A DNA stretch of 50,118 bases from Apostichopus leukothele (Eukaryota > Echinodermata > Holothuroidea > Aspidochirotida > Stichopodidae). Below, piece after piece: positions 1 through 12,551 of this stretch. The notes beneath the pieces were generated by a model. The model saw only the letters and a program-made list of their open reading frames with translations. It did not search any database and had not been told where the DNA came from. Numbering within the stretch: position 1 is the stretch's first letter; each line of letters begins with the position of its first letter. Location: NCBI GenBank assembly GCA_010014835.2, contig JAAAKB020000009.1, positions 1,229,518 through 1,279,635 on the forward strand. Reading direction: 5' to 3'. The position numbers and the translations under genes are program-made.

Positions 1-166
1 TATGAGAAGACACGCAAGTCACCAATGACATTAACAACAATTGAAACAGATGTACTTATAATGCCTGCAGTATCCATATTTGCACTCAAGGTCTATGATG
101 ATGTAGTTTTACACTTGAACAAGAAGCACTTGAACAAGAAGTAAAATCACATTTCACTTCTTTTTT

Positions 167-465
167 TATGAATATGATAAAAATGAACTAAATTTAAACC
201 CAATTGAAAAACCAGTGGTTGTGGTGAGAAATGTAACCAGCAAAATTAGACAATGTATCACAGTAAATATCTACTACTAGATTCTTCAATAGCATTTATG
301 ATTCTTCTTAGCATTTATGAATATGATAAAATGAACTAAATTTAAACCCAATTGAAAAACCAGTGGTTGTGGTGAGAAATGTAACCAGCAACATTAGACA
401 ATGTATCTCAGTTAATATCTACTACTAGAGGCTCTAGAGCAGTCATTTTCATTTTCTTTTCTTTC
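167..465. repeat. 149-bp tandem duplication
   Basis: TATGAATATGATAAAATGAA, AACCCAATTGAAAAACCAGT, GGTTGTGGTGAGAAATGTAA and CCAGCA..TTAGACAATGTATC recur from 167 and 316 with about 95% identity. The second copy fades after about 430. Confidence 0.92.
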
Positions 466-969
466 TCATTATTTTTTGCTGATGCAATGAAGAAACCTAC
501 ATAATTGAAAGCACTGTTTAGTTGTGGTGAAATGACTCACCTATTGTATTATCAACATAGAATAACATCCAGACACACACAACTGAATTTATTTTCAAAG
601 GCTATACATAATCAATTCAATATTAGAAAAAGACAAAGACAGTGTGGGGTGTGGTCCATGTACAACATGACAAATTATTGCACACTTTACTTTACACTAT
701 ATATATACTAAAATGGTATATCTCAGCAATGGAACCAGCTATCAATACGGGAGTTGGATAAACATGCTTAGTTTCACAAGCTGTGTATTATATATTTAAG
801 TTTATATACGTTGGTAACTACATGAAGCATTGTCATGCTTGTTTTTAAGCTCAACTCAGTTATAGGGTGACATGCAAATGCTTTTCTCAATAAAAAAAAC
901 TTTTTTCTTAATGACTGATAAATGCCAAAGCATGAAACTTATGAGGTAAACGCATATGAAATGCTCCCA

Positions 970-1490
970 TCAGCATGGTATGCATGTCTTTTCTAACAAT
1001 CACCCTACGCTACATACTATGCCTTACATCTTCCTTATTGATGCTTACATGTCTTTCATACTGTTTACATGTTTCTTACAGGTTTGCATATTTTTGCTTA
1101 CAATAGCTCTACGCTACATGCTGTATGTATCTTACATGATGCTTACATCTTCCTTATTGATGCTTACATGTCTTTCACACTGTTTACATGTTTCTTACAG
1201 GTTTGCATGTCTTTGCTTACAATAATGCTAAGCTACATGCTGTATGTATCTTACATGATGTTTACATCTTCCTTATTGATGATGAAATGTCTTTCATACT
1301 GTTGACATGTTCCTTACAGGTTTGCATGTCTTTGCTTACAATAGCCCTAAGCTACATGCTGTATGTATCGTATGCATGTCTTTGCTTACAATAATGCTAA
1401 GCTACATGCTGTATATACATGTATCGTACATGATGCTTACATATTCCTTATTGATGCTTACATGTCCTTCATACTGTTTACTTGTTTTAT
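970..1490. repeat. Minisatellite, 119-bp unit x about 4
   Basis: Units from about 1027, 1146 and 1265 (119 bp apart): CATCTTCCTTATTGATGCTT, ACATGTCTTTCATACTGTTT, ACATGTTTCTTACAGGTTTG, CATGTCTTTGCTTACAATA and GCTACATGCTGTATGTATCT. Later units are shortened. Open frames running through it repeat the same residues and are not genes. Confidence 0.95.
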
Positions 1491-2108
1491 AATTGATGTT
1501 CTCTTCTTCCTTTTGTGATATCACTGTATTTGATGATTGTTCTTCAGTTGTCATGAATTTTGTTTGGACCACTCTATCACCCAGTAATCAATTGTCAAAC
1601 TTTTATCATTTGAAATTTAAAAAAAAAAAAAAAATTGCAAATCATAATTAAATCCATTATTTGTAAATATAGTGACTGCCAATTTCAGATACTTTGATAG
1701 AGCACTCTTTTCACTTATACTGGTAAATTCTTGATCTAATTAGGCCAAATTGTTCTGATGCAGCAGCAAGTTTCTCTACATAATTTCATTCCTACCAAAA
1801 TTGCAGCATTCCCAGCTATGCTCATAGCTATGATCTGGTAATGTAATGAAGCCACATCTAGGCAGAAACTCAATTGTAAATTGCCACCCAATCATTTTCT
1901 GTTTTTTATTCAAAATGAGAAATATACTAAGGAAATTCTCATTAAGTGGCTTTTCCCCCTTTTTACTCCCTTCTTTCTTCTTGCAGTTAACAATTCATAT
2001 CACTAAGTAGATGTTTTTGTCATGTTCAACGATATGACCGCTTGACAAGTTTTCCCCAGCCAGTGATCACTGCGACAAGATGATTAAAAGTTGTCAGTGT
2101 TGGGTTCA

Positions 2109-2285
2109 ATGACATTACTTATTAGGCTTCGCAAACCCTCGCGACACGAACAGATTCCCCGTAAACTACAATCGTTCAACTCGGCTGAAGTGGCATTAGA
2201 CTTGCAAATCAGGGAGCAACGCCCTAGCTCCATGTCAAATACAGAAGACGAAAAAGACTGTCTGATTGAGAACTATATCACTCAG
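2109..2285 (+). CDS. Candidate exon (first or internal from 2126), unrecognised gene
   Basis: A locally CpG-rich open segment ending in donor ACTCAG|GTAGCC. It encodes LRKPSRHEQIPRKLQSFNSA then EVALDLQIREQRPSSMSNTE and DEKDCLIENYITQ. An acceptor-like ATTACTTATTAG|G at 2125 gives a 160-nt exon (1 nt + 53 codons). Alternatively the ATG at 2109 (MTLLIRLRKPSRHE) makes it a first exon. The composition is basic then acidic, probably disordered. No family recognised. Confidence 0.45.
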
Positions 2286-4019
2286 GTAGCCTGTTAATTT
2301 CAAGTCATCTCTGCATTGAAAGAAGGCCATCCTTCCCCTTAAGTCAGGCTGGGGAGAATGGTTTGCGAAACTAGAGACTTGCTCTCACTTTGTAACAGAA
2401 AAGATGGATGTTTTTTTTTTCTTCTTCTTCTTCTCATGCTGACATTTTAAAATGCTTTTCACCTCCTGAGGTGACAATTGACTATATTATCTTTCCTAAA
2501 CTTATCCTCCCTTTTTTCAAAATCTTAAGAAATATTGCTGTGCCATTCAAACGTCCACAATAACATGTCAAAGATGGTGTGCAGTTGTAAAGAAGTAAGC
2601 AAGGCGGTTGGAAATTTGGACACAAACTTTATGATGATGTGTGAGAGCTTAAAATTATAGCAGGCAATTTTTCACATTGCATGCAGCCACATCGTAAAGC
2701 ATTCTTAATTTCAATAGAAATTATACACTTCAACAAACATTGAGATAAGTGGCTTCTTGATTTAAATATTACACTGTAAACAAGTAAAATTTACCCAAAT
2801 CAATGTCATAGCCATATGAAACATCCAGAGGGATGAGATTAGCCAACCCCCCTCCCCCCACCCCGTCTCTCCTTAAACCCCAATTCAAAGGTGGCAAATG
2901 GGTTCATGTCACTTTTAGAATACAAAATGCAGGTTCATATACCTCCAACCAAGATATTGCAAAGGGATACTGAATATTGTTCAAATGCTTGACATTCAAT
3001 ATGATTGCAACTTATTAGTGTAACTTGTTCAAGTACTTTAATAGAAGTGTTTGCTATCATTTTAGAATACAGGGGATAAAGGTCAATTGAATCGCCCACA
3101 AATTAAGTCCTGAAAAGTGTTTCTATTTTGATATTGTAAACCCTAAAGCGCTGGCTAGGTAAACTTTTCAGGATGGTCAAATTTGACAATAGAATGTTTA
3201 ACTTATTATTCGTAAATGCTCTTATGATGATGACAGTTCTAATGAGCGATCCAAACGAAATGTAGTCACACGTCACATTCTTAGGTGACAAGCAATTTTC
3301 GCTTTGAAGCACATATGCTAATATATATATAATGGTTTCAAATTAATTCTGAAGTAAAACCGACAACCTCACATGTATGATGTACATGTATACGTAACTG
3401 GTTTCTATCACATCACCATATCCGAGGGCTGACTAGAGGTGGAATTGCAAATCATCCACAATTACTTTTCTAGCTATATTATTATAAGTAAAGAAAGACA
3501 TCCATACCATCTGTGAATCAAGTAAAAAATAACCTTGAGAAGGGAGTATTGTTTTTAGGCAACAATTTTTAATTATCTTCAAGTCCCTAATTACCTAAGC
3601 ATGAGTCTATCGACTGCAACTGTGAAACAACATTACTGTATGTGAGACCTAATTGTGAATTCACTATTAACAGAGTGGTTAGTTATGTACTATGTTCAAT
3701 GGTTCAATTTGTTACAACTGACATTTTCTTTCTCTTTCCCCATTTCTTTGTTTTTGTCCTTCTTTGGCTTTAGTTCTACATTTATACATGTTACCCCAGA
3801 CTATCAGAGTGATATCCATAACTACTGTCCCTTAACTTATCTGCATTAACCAGCAAACAAACAAAGTGATTTATACCCAAATTAGTGTAATCAATAAACT
3901 AAATGATTGTGTTTTTCTGTAATCTGCACCGTCAATTACCATAATTCTATACAAGATTAGAACTGTATAGTCATGCAGTCAGTAAGCTTTGCTTAACAGT
4001 GAGATGACATGCTTTGACC
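2286..4019. other. Gene-less stretch, nothing recognised
   Basis: AT-rich. Contains a T/C-rich run at 2411-2434 and a C-rich run at 2848-2864. No frame with splice support was found on either strand. Confidence 0.4.
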
Positions 4020-4370
4020 AAGAGCACCAGTAATGTCGAAAGTTGACAATTGTTGTTGTGGATGATCTTTGACCTCCACCAAATGGCACATCAGGATTTC
4101 TTGTACTCAATGTGGTACATGCACACCACTGAGTACAAAACAATTCAAATTTTTCTCTCTGAACCTGTTGTGTTTAAATTACAAAATCTTCAGAATAATT
4201 GACTGCTATTGATGTCAAATGACCTTGACCCCACAAAAAACAAGTTTCTATACTACAAATAAGAAGCTGCTTTATAACTGGCGTTATCCTGTTTACAAAG
4301 TTTTCAGACTTTAACCGCTGTTGACCTCAAATGACCTTTGACATCCGCAGCAAACACTAGGGTTCTTATA
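4020..4370 (-). repeat. AGGTCA-type repeat, two or three diverged units, reverse orientation
   Basis: Seen on the + strand as TTTGACCTCCACCAAATGGC, ACTCAATGTGGTACATGCAC, TCAAATGACCTTGACCCCAC, CTGTTTACAAAGTTTTCAGA and TTGACCTCAAATGACCTTTG. These are reverse complements of the landmarks at 34.5 kb, but more diverged. Confidence 0.8.
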
Positions 4371-5296
4371 CTCAATAAGGTGTATCCACCTACCGAATAT
4401 GAAGTTTATCTAACTTATATAGGTTTCTTAGTTATCACGTTTGCAAGCAAAGGCCTCACATGCACAGACACACACTCTCACGCAAGCCATCACCATCTAA
4501 TAGATTCCTCTTGCCGTTGGCGAGGAAATCAAGAACAGCTCTTGTGATAGTTTTGAATTTGGACTGATTAAGGATGGCTTTCCAGAGGCAGAGATTAAAT
4601 TGAACAAATATAGGTTTTGTGGGTCACAAATCACTGTTTTTTTGTTGCAACATGACATTTCAAATGCATAAATGTCAGATTTGAATATACTTTCTATTGT
4701 GTAAACTGTGCCAAGTCTCACCCTTCATGACAGAAAAATCCCAATAGTGAACAAATACCTAATTCTGGTCCAATGTCTGTCAGTTCATTCAACATTTGAA
4801 GGATAAAATCAAACACCTCTAAATCATTCTGCATTCAGTGACTCACTTGTAGGCTGCATTGGGGTCTCCAGCATAGTCATGTGTTAAAAAACAAAGCAGT
4901 TCCTAATCCTACTTTAAGAAAAATATCTGAGAGGTACAAACAAGGTGCCCTGACCTGAAATTATGGTGCAATTTTATAGTCAACAGATCACACACACAAG
5001 ACAAACAGATTTAAAAACATTGTGCATGAAATTGTTGTAATTTTTTAGATTCACACAAGCGACACAAGATGAGCTACTTTGCTTAGGTTTAAGGTTCCAA
5101 GGATCTCTTTCAAAAAGGCAGACAAAACCTTGCTTCGAACAGTATCTGCCTACACATGTTATATTTCTTACATGTTTTGTACTTTGGATACAGAAGCAGG
5201 ATAGTTTCACTAAATGTGCAATTTTGAACTTTTGCTCAATCCCACTTTGCAGTTTTGAGAGAAGCAACTTAGCTCATTATGCAGCACTATTTATTG

Positions 5297-5835
5297 CATT
5301 GACATAATTAAAGAAAGTCAGCATTAGGCCAGTCTGGCCATATGTATAAAACTGTCACAAGAGAAATAAACCTACAACACTAAGTTGATGCTGGGCGTTA
5401 TTTAGATCATTCTATGGGATCAGGTGCTACTAGGTATAGAGCTGATATGTAGAAAACAAACAAAGGTGGTCCAATGATGCAATATGACACAGACATTTTA
5501 AATATATACATTATAGAGCTTCATACATGATACAAGGCTACAACATTAAATGTGTTATACCATACATTGACTTAATTAAAGATAGTCAGCATTAGGCCAG
5601 TCTGGCCATACATAAAACTGTCAAAAGAGAAATAAACCTACAACACTGAGTTGCTGATGGGCATATGAGATAATTCTATGTGGATCAGGTGCTACTAGGT
5701 ATAGAGCTGATATATGTAGAAAACAAACAAAGGTGGTCCAATGATGCAAAAATGACACAGACATTTTGAATACATATTATGGAGCTTCATACATGATAAC
5801 AAGGCTACAACATTAAATGTGTTATACTATGCATT
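5297..5835. repeat. 268-bp tandem duplication
   Basis: Copies start at 5297 and 5565: CATTGACWTAATTAAAGA, GTCAGCATTAGGCCAGTCTG, AAACAAACAAAGGTGGTCCA and AAGGCTACAACATTAAATGT. About 93% identical by eye. No coding potential. Confidence 0.95.
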
Positions 5836-6600
5836 TAAGCTATGCACACATCAGAATAAATAAATAAATGTATTTAAAGCATTTTGTATCATTTCATGAT
5901 AGATGTCGATACTTTATGTTGTGATGCTTGTGTTAAAGCAGCTTTTGTTTGTTGATTATGAATAGATTATGGTAATTTTTTGTATTAAATGTGATTATTA
6001 TGAAATACCAATTATGTTCCATGACAACGTGATAGTTTCTTAACTTTCGCTTGTTTTTTTCATTGCATGAAAAAGTCCAACACTGCAAATTTCTGTTAAG
6101 CCCTTTTGCATATAAAATGTGATGAACACTAAGTCATGTGATAAAGGGTCTGGACAACCAAATAATTCATCTAAAATGGAAACATTACTTACATGTTGAT
6201 GGATGGATGTATAGATTCATATGGTTACAAAGTCTAGAAGAATGTCTCTAACTCTGTCATCTCTAGTCATCTGGAGATTCTAAAGTTCCAGTTATTTTGT
6301 AACCAGACTCCAAATTTGAGGTACATTTATGAAACAATGCCTGTGATTATTAAAACTGATTTAATCTATTATGTGATACCTACATGACGATGCCTACAAC
6401 TTCTTTGTTGTGCATCTTAAATAACATGATTAGTAAACACCCTGTTCCTTTGAAATGTTTTGGCAGAGATTAGCAGCTGAAAAATAATCACATGAAGCTT
6501 TGTAGTATTGAATATTGATACTTATGGTAATAATTGTTTGCAATTACCAGACTGACAGATCTACAGATGAGGATAAACATATTATTCCAAAGTTGTATTG

Positions 6601-6633
6601 TCTCTGTGAAAATCTGAGAAATTTTCACAGAGA
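6601..6633. repeat. Perfect 13-bp inverted repeat (hairpin)
   Basis: TCTCTGTGAAAAT at 6601-6613 pairs with ATTTTCACAGAGA at 6621-6633, loop 7 nt. No T-run or gene link; function unknown. Confidence 0.85.
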
Positions 6634-6927
6634 TTTGGTTGCTTATACTTTAGGAAGCTGCCTTAAAAGTTTCTTTTAATGCTGTCTGAGCCCTTGTTTG
6701 GCAAACAAAAATTGTAGAGTGGATGACATGACTCAGTGCTGTTACTGTAGATACACTGATTTACTCTAGATTAGTTATGGTCTTAGTTATGGTTGTATTG
6801 GCAAGAAATTTAGTGTCTCAGTCTACTAAAACCTATAAAAGTCAGTGTACAGCTGTCAGACAGTAATGACTTGATCAAAACGCCCGATTGTTGCTGTAAA
6901 TCATTGTAAGGATAACTCTATATATAC

Positions 6928-7170
6928 TTCATTTGGAGGACTATTTTAAAAACTGCATTAGCATGGAGAACCATACAAAAGATATTTGTATGTAAAATAA
7001 TGAAAAAACAACAGAACAGTTCAGGCTTTTCCCAGAAACTTCATTAGGAGAACTATATTAAAAACGGCATTAAGCAAGGAGAACCATACAAATGATATTT
7101 ATGTGTAAAATATTGAAAACTATTTTTGAAAACTTCTGAAAACTACTATTGAAAGCTATTCAGGCTTTTC
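6928..7170. repeat. About 110-bp diverged tandem duplication
   Basis: CTTCATTTGGAGGACTATTT..AAAACTGCATTAGCATGGAG at 6928 recurs as CTTCATTAGGAGAACTATAT..AAAACGGCATTAAGCAAGGA at 7038. Both are followed by AACCATACAAA.GATATTT and by CAGGCTTTTCCC.GAAA. Confidence 0.85.
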
Positions 7171-9547
7171 CCGGAAAATGTTCTGTAGAGAATTGCAGAA
7201 ATACAATTTTCTGCCACAGCTCAATGATTAAAAACTAAAGACTGTTTTTGTATCAGTGTGCACTGTGCTCCATTATTAAAGTCAGCACTGTACAGTATGT
7301 GGTGAAAAAAAATGGCAGTAACCTTAATTGAACTCTTCAAAGTAAACTTCTTGTTTCCTTTCTTCTAATTGTCACCAAATTACTCACAACACACAATACC
7401 TGGACAAACAAATACACACCTCCTTTCATGAAGTCATTCCAAATTAAACATCAAGCACCTGGTGGTGATTACACCACCTTTAATAAAGTTAAAACAACAT
7501 TCGAATCGTAATAGAAAACACCCATTGGTGATTACACCACCTGAAATGGAGACACACCCAATGATGACTACATAAACTCTGATGAAACCACTAAACTAGT
7601 ACAGCAATGCTGCATTATCTCAATCTTGCAATGAGGCAAAACTAAGCCTGCCTGGTTTAGGAATAGATGAGCAACAACATGCTTCCCTTCTGCCTCAACA
7701 TATTTTACTCTACCACATGACAAGCAAAGCTGGCATTTTTTTAAACAATAGAGGGCACCACCCAACACTCCCCCCTCCCTCCCAGCATGATGTAGATTCT
7801 ATACATTGTGTAATTAATGAGATGTGTCAACATAAATCTCTAAAAAGTCAAGTGTTTCATTTTCAGCAAGAAATTGTTTGTCAACTTGACAATTGCAAAG
7901 GACTGCATCATTTCCAATTTCAGCACTCTTAATCACACAAACATCCCCCCCCCCCCCCATCCAATGGTATGGCTGTGTATGTACTTTGAAGTTCAGTGTA
8001 TCAGTATAGAGAGGTATTGCAAAGTCTTGTAGGTGGAAATTAGTTCATACATGTTTGGTATTAAACAAATGTTTCATGCACAGAGCATTTATAAGTTTAC
8101 GAAAGTGATTTTAATCTGCAAAATAAGCAAGTATTGTTTAACAACTGTACATAGCGCCCAGTGACAAATTTCACAAGAATTATGCAATAGGACTGTCCGG
8201 AAATATTAGAATGTCTCAATATGTAGTATAGGTACTGAGATAGAAATAAACGAACATTAAGTTGATTCAATCTAATTAAGTCATGCCCAAACTCCCTCCC
8301 AATCCATACTATCATCTCAACTTCAGAAGCCACAAAGCAATTGTCAGGTTATCAAGGTACATGTTGTGCATCCTGTGAAAACCAACCAACAATTAAATGT
8401 CGTTTATAAGGGCCTACAGACTCTGTTGAGCCCCCGTAAACAAGCTTCTCCTTGCTTGATTCCATCAATTTGTATTCCCCTTCAGTCCATGTCTACAAGA
8501 TCAAATGAAAGTACTTGACCTTTTACTGACACATTTTGTTTTCTATGGCATTACGCATGTTGAAATTGAACACTTATTTATATATAAGGCAGTATTGAAA
8601 TCCAGTCAACAAATACTGAACAGATCAAGATACAAACTTGCAAAATATGTTGAAACAAGACTACAGTATGTGAGGGCAGCATTTCACAATACAAGTCATG
8701 TATCTGTGTATACTAGAAAGAACATGTCATTTTCAGAAGAACTTGGAAAAAAGGATAATTAGCTGGGTACACAGCTGAAAGGATGGCTGGCACAATTTTC
8801 AAAATTAGACAGCTTTACAAACTGGGTAACTCTTTGGTAATGGACAAATTTTAATATAAAATACCATGAAAATAGTGTTCACAAGCCCATAGATAGTGAA
8901 AGGCAGGAGGGAGAAGAGGTTTTGGGGCTCCCATGTTGTAAGGTGTCTTCACCTCCCTAAACCTTTGCATCAAAGCATCAAAAGAAACAGTAACAAAAAT
9001 ACTCTCAACCTGACGATGCCCAATGACAAATGTTTGTGACTAAATGTTAGTTTGGGATGGAAGTTTGAAAACTGGTTGTTTCCTGAAATTATTATAGCAA
9101 ACATGGAGGCTAGCCATACTAAATTTACAAACAGGATCGTCAGCCTAGTCAGACATGCCAAATGCCTGATACAGTAGTTCAGGTACCCTTAAATATCTTT
9201 CACTATCATGTTTTACAAAGGTGGCATGTTTACCAAATTTTTGCATTTCCACTACTGCAATAAATATCTTAAATCACCCTTTTTCCAATTTTGCTCTAAC
9301 AGGATTACTATCCACCCAAACCCTTGTAACAGGCCTAATTATCTCCACATGTCTGTGGTATGATCCTTGGTTATCTTCTTCTTTTCATTTTCTCTTTCGG
9401 TTGAACTCATCAAAACCTTCCAAATTTAAACATGTTCCACCTTTCAGATTTACATAAAAAGCAAGGTTTGCAAATTAGCTCCACAAAATGTCAACATTCT
9501 AGATAGAGAAAGGTCTTTTGTTTGTGCATGTACCAGATAAATTTCAG
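7171..9547. other. Gene-less stretch with an 85-codon AT-rich frame
   Basis: Holds a near-duplicate CACCTGGTGGTGATTACACC / CCATTGGTGATTACACCACC pair at 7448-7543, a C-run at 7945-7961, and a + frame at 8505-8762 (..IEHLFIYKAVLKSSQ..) with no splice or start support. Treated as non-coding. Confidence 0.4.
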
Positions 9548-9724
9548 TTGACGGATGTCAGATGATGAGATGGATTTGTGAGAGGGAACGGAGGATCAAA
9601 GTTATGAATGAAGATTCTAATGTGGGGGCCGATGATATCATGAAGATGCTTGGTAGGCATGTGCAGGTGATTTCAGCCAAGGATGCAAAGTCTTCAAAGT
9701 TCTTGTGCCTTGCTGACATAACAG
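9548..9724 (+). CDS. Candidate internal exon, unrecognised gene
   Basis: 177 nt with acceptor CCAGATAAATTTCAG|TT and donor AACAG|GTACAG. Open as 2 nt + 58 codons + 1 nt: DGCQMMRWICERERRIKVMN then EDSNVGADDIMKMLGRHVQV and ISAKDAKSSKFLCLADIT. The charged, regular residue mix and exon size (a multiple of three) favour a real exon. I do not recognise the family. The neighbouring + exon at 2126-2285 ends in a different phase, so if they belong together at least one exon lies between. Confidence 0.5.
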
Positions 9725-9889
9725 GTACAGTAGTATGAAAGCACACAAAAGTATACAGAACTTCAACACACATTACATAATTAGACCACACATGTATTTG
9801 TTCTTTTCTCATTTAATCAAATCATGTTCCAATTATAGAAGTGATAATAATAATAATCAGCAGTTATTTTTACGATGCATAAGAGACCA

Positions 9890-10112
9890 CAAATGTGGGA
9901 GAAACCCGTAAGGCCTTATGGATTACAACTTACACGTCGGGTGGATTCCAAATTTAACATTTTAACTCAAATTTGGAATCTTATCAATTAAGAAAGTCAT
10001 TTCAGGTGGGGAAAACCTTAGATTGCTCTTCCAAGGATGAAAAACCCACCTTACTATGACCCTACCGGGTATCAAACCCGGAAACTCCCGGAAACTCGGC
10101 CACAGCACCGTT
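9890..10112 (-). mobile_element. tRNA-derived SINE, reverse orientation
   Basis: On the - strand the head CGGTGCTGTGGCCGAGTTTC contains an A-box-like TGGCCGAGTTT. GGTTTGATACC (10078 down to 10068) is a B-box-like sequence within a GGGTTTGATACCCGG stem. A body follows with GGTGGGTTTTTCATCCTTGG, AAGAGCAATCTAAGGTTTTC and CCCACCTGAAATGAC. The A-B distance is shorter than in a tRNA and no cloverleaf forms, so it is a SINE and not a tRNA gene. The 3' limit near 9890 is uncertain. Confidence 0.6.
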
Positions 10113-10694
10113 TTGAAAGCAAATAGAAATGTTAGCTGTAAGATTCTACTACAGAGATTTTCTAGCGAAAAATGTTCAACATGGCTCTTCTGGGATTGCA
10201 ATGGCTCTTAATCTCATATTGATTTTCTGTACAAACATTCTTGATTCTTCGTACTCACTGAACACAAAGTTTGTGGTTGAAATTCAACTTCTAGCCACAT
10301 TATTTTCCACTGTGTAAAGATAGCTTTGCTTTTACTATCTATAGACTGCTAATCTCAAATGTACATGTATACAAAAAGCGTAACTTTAGGCCACATGATA
10401 ACATTATTAATGGCATGCCAATGGTGTGTAAAGCCACCATTGTACTTCTGAATGATTAGGTCACCACAAATGTTATCAGTTTGAACAATTGCGTTTGCAA
10501 ATTAGTTGGGAAACTAACACTTTGATACTTACTAAATATAATCTCATAGTTTTGTTTGTCATCGCTGCTTTGAAAACTTTGAAAATATAAAGATACCTGT
10601 AGTCATATTATAATGACTTCTTTGTTGTGAACTTGCCAAAAGTTAATAGGTTTTACTGAATGTTTCAGAAACTTTTGTATCCTAACTTATTCAT

Positions 10695-10912
10695 CTATGG
10701 CTGAAGGTTGTAATGGATGTTAGTACATTTTGAATTTACATTGCCTAAAATGAATTTATGAAATAAACAAAGGGAAAAAAATGAAGAGCTTGAAACAGAC
10801 TGGCATTGGGGACACTTGCCCAGTGGATGATGAAATAGGAAGTGCTTGTGGCATGTAGGCTTAAACATAGCACCAGCCATACTGTCATCTGGCGTAAGCA
10901 AGACATTAGTTT
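10695..10912 (-). CDS. Candidate terminal exon B of the same - strand gene
   Basis: Acceptor ATATATTTCTGTGGCAG|AA on the - strand, then 2 nt + 71 codons + stop TAG. The start reads TNVLLTPDDSMAGAMFKPTC then HKHFLFHHPLGKCPQCQ, with Cys and His pairs (TCHKH, HH, CPQC) that could bind a metal. The last 30 or so residues look less like protein, so the true end may be an earlier donor. With exon A it would give a protein of about 117 residues. Linkage rests only on phase and orientation. Confidence 0.35.
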
Positions 10913-11746
10913 CTGCCACAGAAATATATTACTTAGGGCTGCAAGCACCTTTTTCTATGGCAGAAACTCCTCTTTCTGCTAGCTATTGAATATATTGTAT
11001 GTATTAAGAATGGAAGGATCACTTTGCTTTGTTATCATAGTAGCTATTGCTTCTAATGTGTTATTTTGCTGTTCACATTTCAATATAATACAGGCCTAAA
11101 TTAGGTCAAATATAAAAACAGAAATTACTGACTGCATTAAATAGAGTTAGATGTATTTAGTTAGGCTATATATTTAATTTTTTCCATGCAATTGTTTATG
11201 TACGGACCACACATAGGTAGATAAGAGGTTTCAGAGTACAAAGCATACACTTGTTTTAAAGACTTAACAACAGTCTAAAGAACATCCCTCAAAAGAAAAC
11301 CCCTTTGCTATGTTGCAATCTTTTCAGCTGAATTAATCTGCATATTTCAGCCACTGACAAGAGGCAGTCTATACTATGTTGGCTTCATATCATTCATATT
11401 TGATTGGTTACCAGGTTCCCATTGACAAAAAACTATAAGCTGTTAATTGTTACTTGCAGTTTGAATTGGTATTTTTGGCTTCTGTTTTATCCTATTCCTG
11501 TAATATATTTCCATACATATCAACCCTAGGTCATCTCATCACACTCTCATCACATAATGGCAAGATATCCAACTTCCCAATTCCAGTTTGTATCAGTTTA
11601 TATCCTGCAAGCTTTAAAACTGTTGTCAGATAATGTCTTTGCCTTTCCCAATCTCCCTCTGCCTTAAATTTTAAATCATATTGTTGCTCACATGTTGTGG
11701 ATAAAATTGCAGTCTGAACTCCTGTATAACAGTACTTTGTTCAGGA

Positions 11747-11760
11747 TTTTGGCGGGAAAA
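11747..11760 (+). promoter_or_regulatory. E2F-like site TTTTGGCGGGAAAA
   Basis: A match to the E2F consensus (GGCGGGAAA) in otherwise AT-rich sequence, inside the presumed intron of the - strand candidate gene. Isolated match; function unproven. Confidence 0.25.
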
Positions 11761-12185
11761 CCAAGAGACAACAAGTACGGGAACAACAGGGAAGCTTTAC
11801 TGATTTTTGTAATGAATTCATGTGGCATTCTTTCTTCACTTGCGCTTGATATTTTAGTTAAAAATTTATAGTAATAACAACATAGATTCATTTGTCTACT
11901 AAAACTTTCCGAAATAGTTTATGTTCTTTTAAACGTCACTGACAGAAAATGCTATAATAACGAACTAAGTAAGACTAACAATTTGTTATTAAACTTAAAT
12001 TCTGCTGAGAATTCTGCTGTAAGGATTACAGGAGCAGTAGAACCCTACAAATTTTCAAAAAAAGTCAAATGTTGGCTACAGGCAATTGAAGAATTGAAGA
12101 AAAAAAAGAGGCCTACCTTTGCCAAAAAGACACTGCTGAGAAAGTTACTTCACAAATTACAGTTTATGCCATCTAAAGCTATGGT

Positions 12186-12209
12186 TTCCGCCATGGTTTA
12201 ATGGCGGAA
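12186..12209. repeat. 9-bp inverted repeat TTCCGCCAT/ATGGCGGAA
   Basis: TTCCGCCAT (12186-12194) and ATGGCGGAA (12201-12209) with 6 nt between. On either strand it offers an ATGGCGGAA-type YY1-like start, and on the + strand a GTAAG donor follows. It may be a small promoter or 5' exon, but no frame of length supports a gene. Confidence 0.5.
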
Positions 12210-12551
12210 GGTAAGACTAAGAGCAGAAAATAAGTAAGGCCAGGCTTAGGGCTGGCCTTAATGTGGCAGAAATAACCATCTCCACAATACTTAAGCTCTG
12301 GCCTACCTAACACTAAGCCTGGGCAGTATTTTTATACATATTATGAAGTTTGGTAAAGCCTAGCCAATTGTCAGTATCATATGGCTAGTCAATCTAATTT
12401 TAGTTAGGCGAAGGTTTAACCCAGTGTAAGCATGACATTAACACTGGGACGTCAACAAATGATTTAAATCAATAACAATCTTGTAACTGTAATCATTTGA
12501 TAAAGACAATCTAATCCCAACAAAATTTGTGTTAACACAATAAATAAACAT

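Noticed and set aside
956-1492. Overlapping + frames of 60-89 codons
   Set aside because: All are readings of the 119-bp tandem repeat in different frames; no start or splice logic.
4980-5267. 95-codon - strand frame rich in Cys and Val
   Set aside because: Low-complexity AT-rich reading with no splice signals or promoter; no family likeness.
8505-8762. 85-codon + frame
   Set aside because: AT-driven composition, no splice or transcript signal. Kept only as a note in the gene-less stretch.
10040-10110. tRNA gene on the - strand
   Set aside because: A- and B-box words are present, but too close together and no cloverleaf or anticodon arm forms; SINE head instead.
11983-12201. 72-codon basic + frame ending at the ATGGCGGAA hairpin
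   Set aside because: Does not begin with ATG, Lys-rich from A-runs, no clear acceptor; opposite-strand readings are equally weak.
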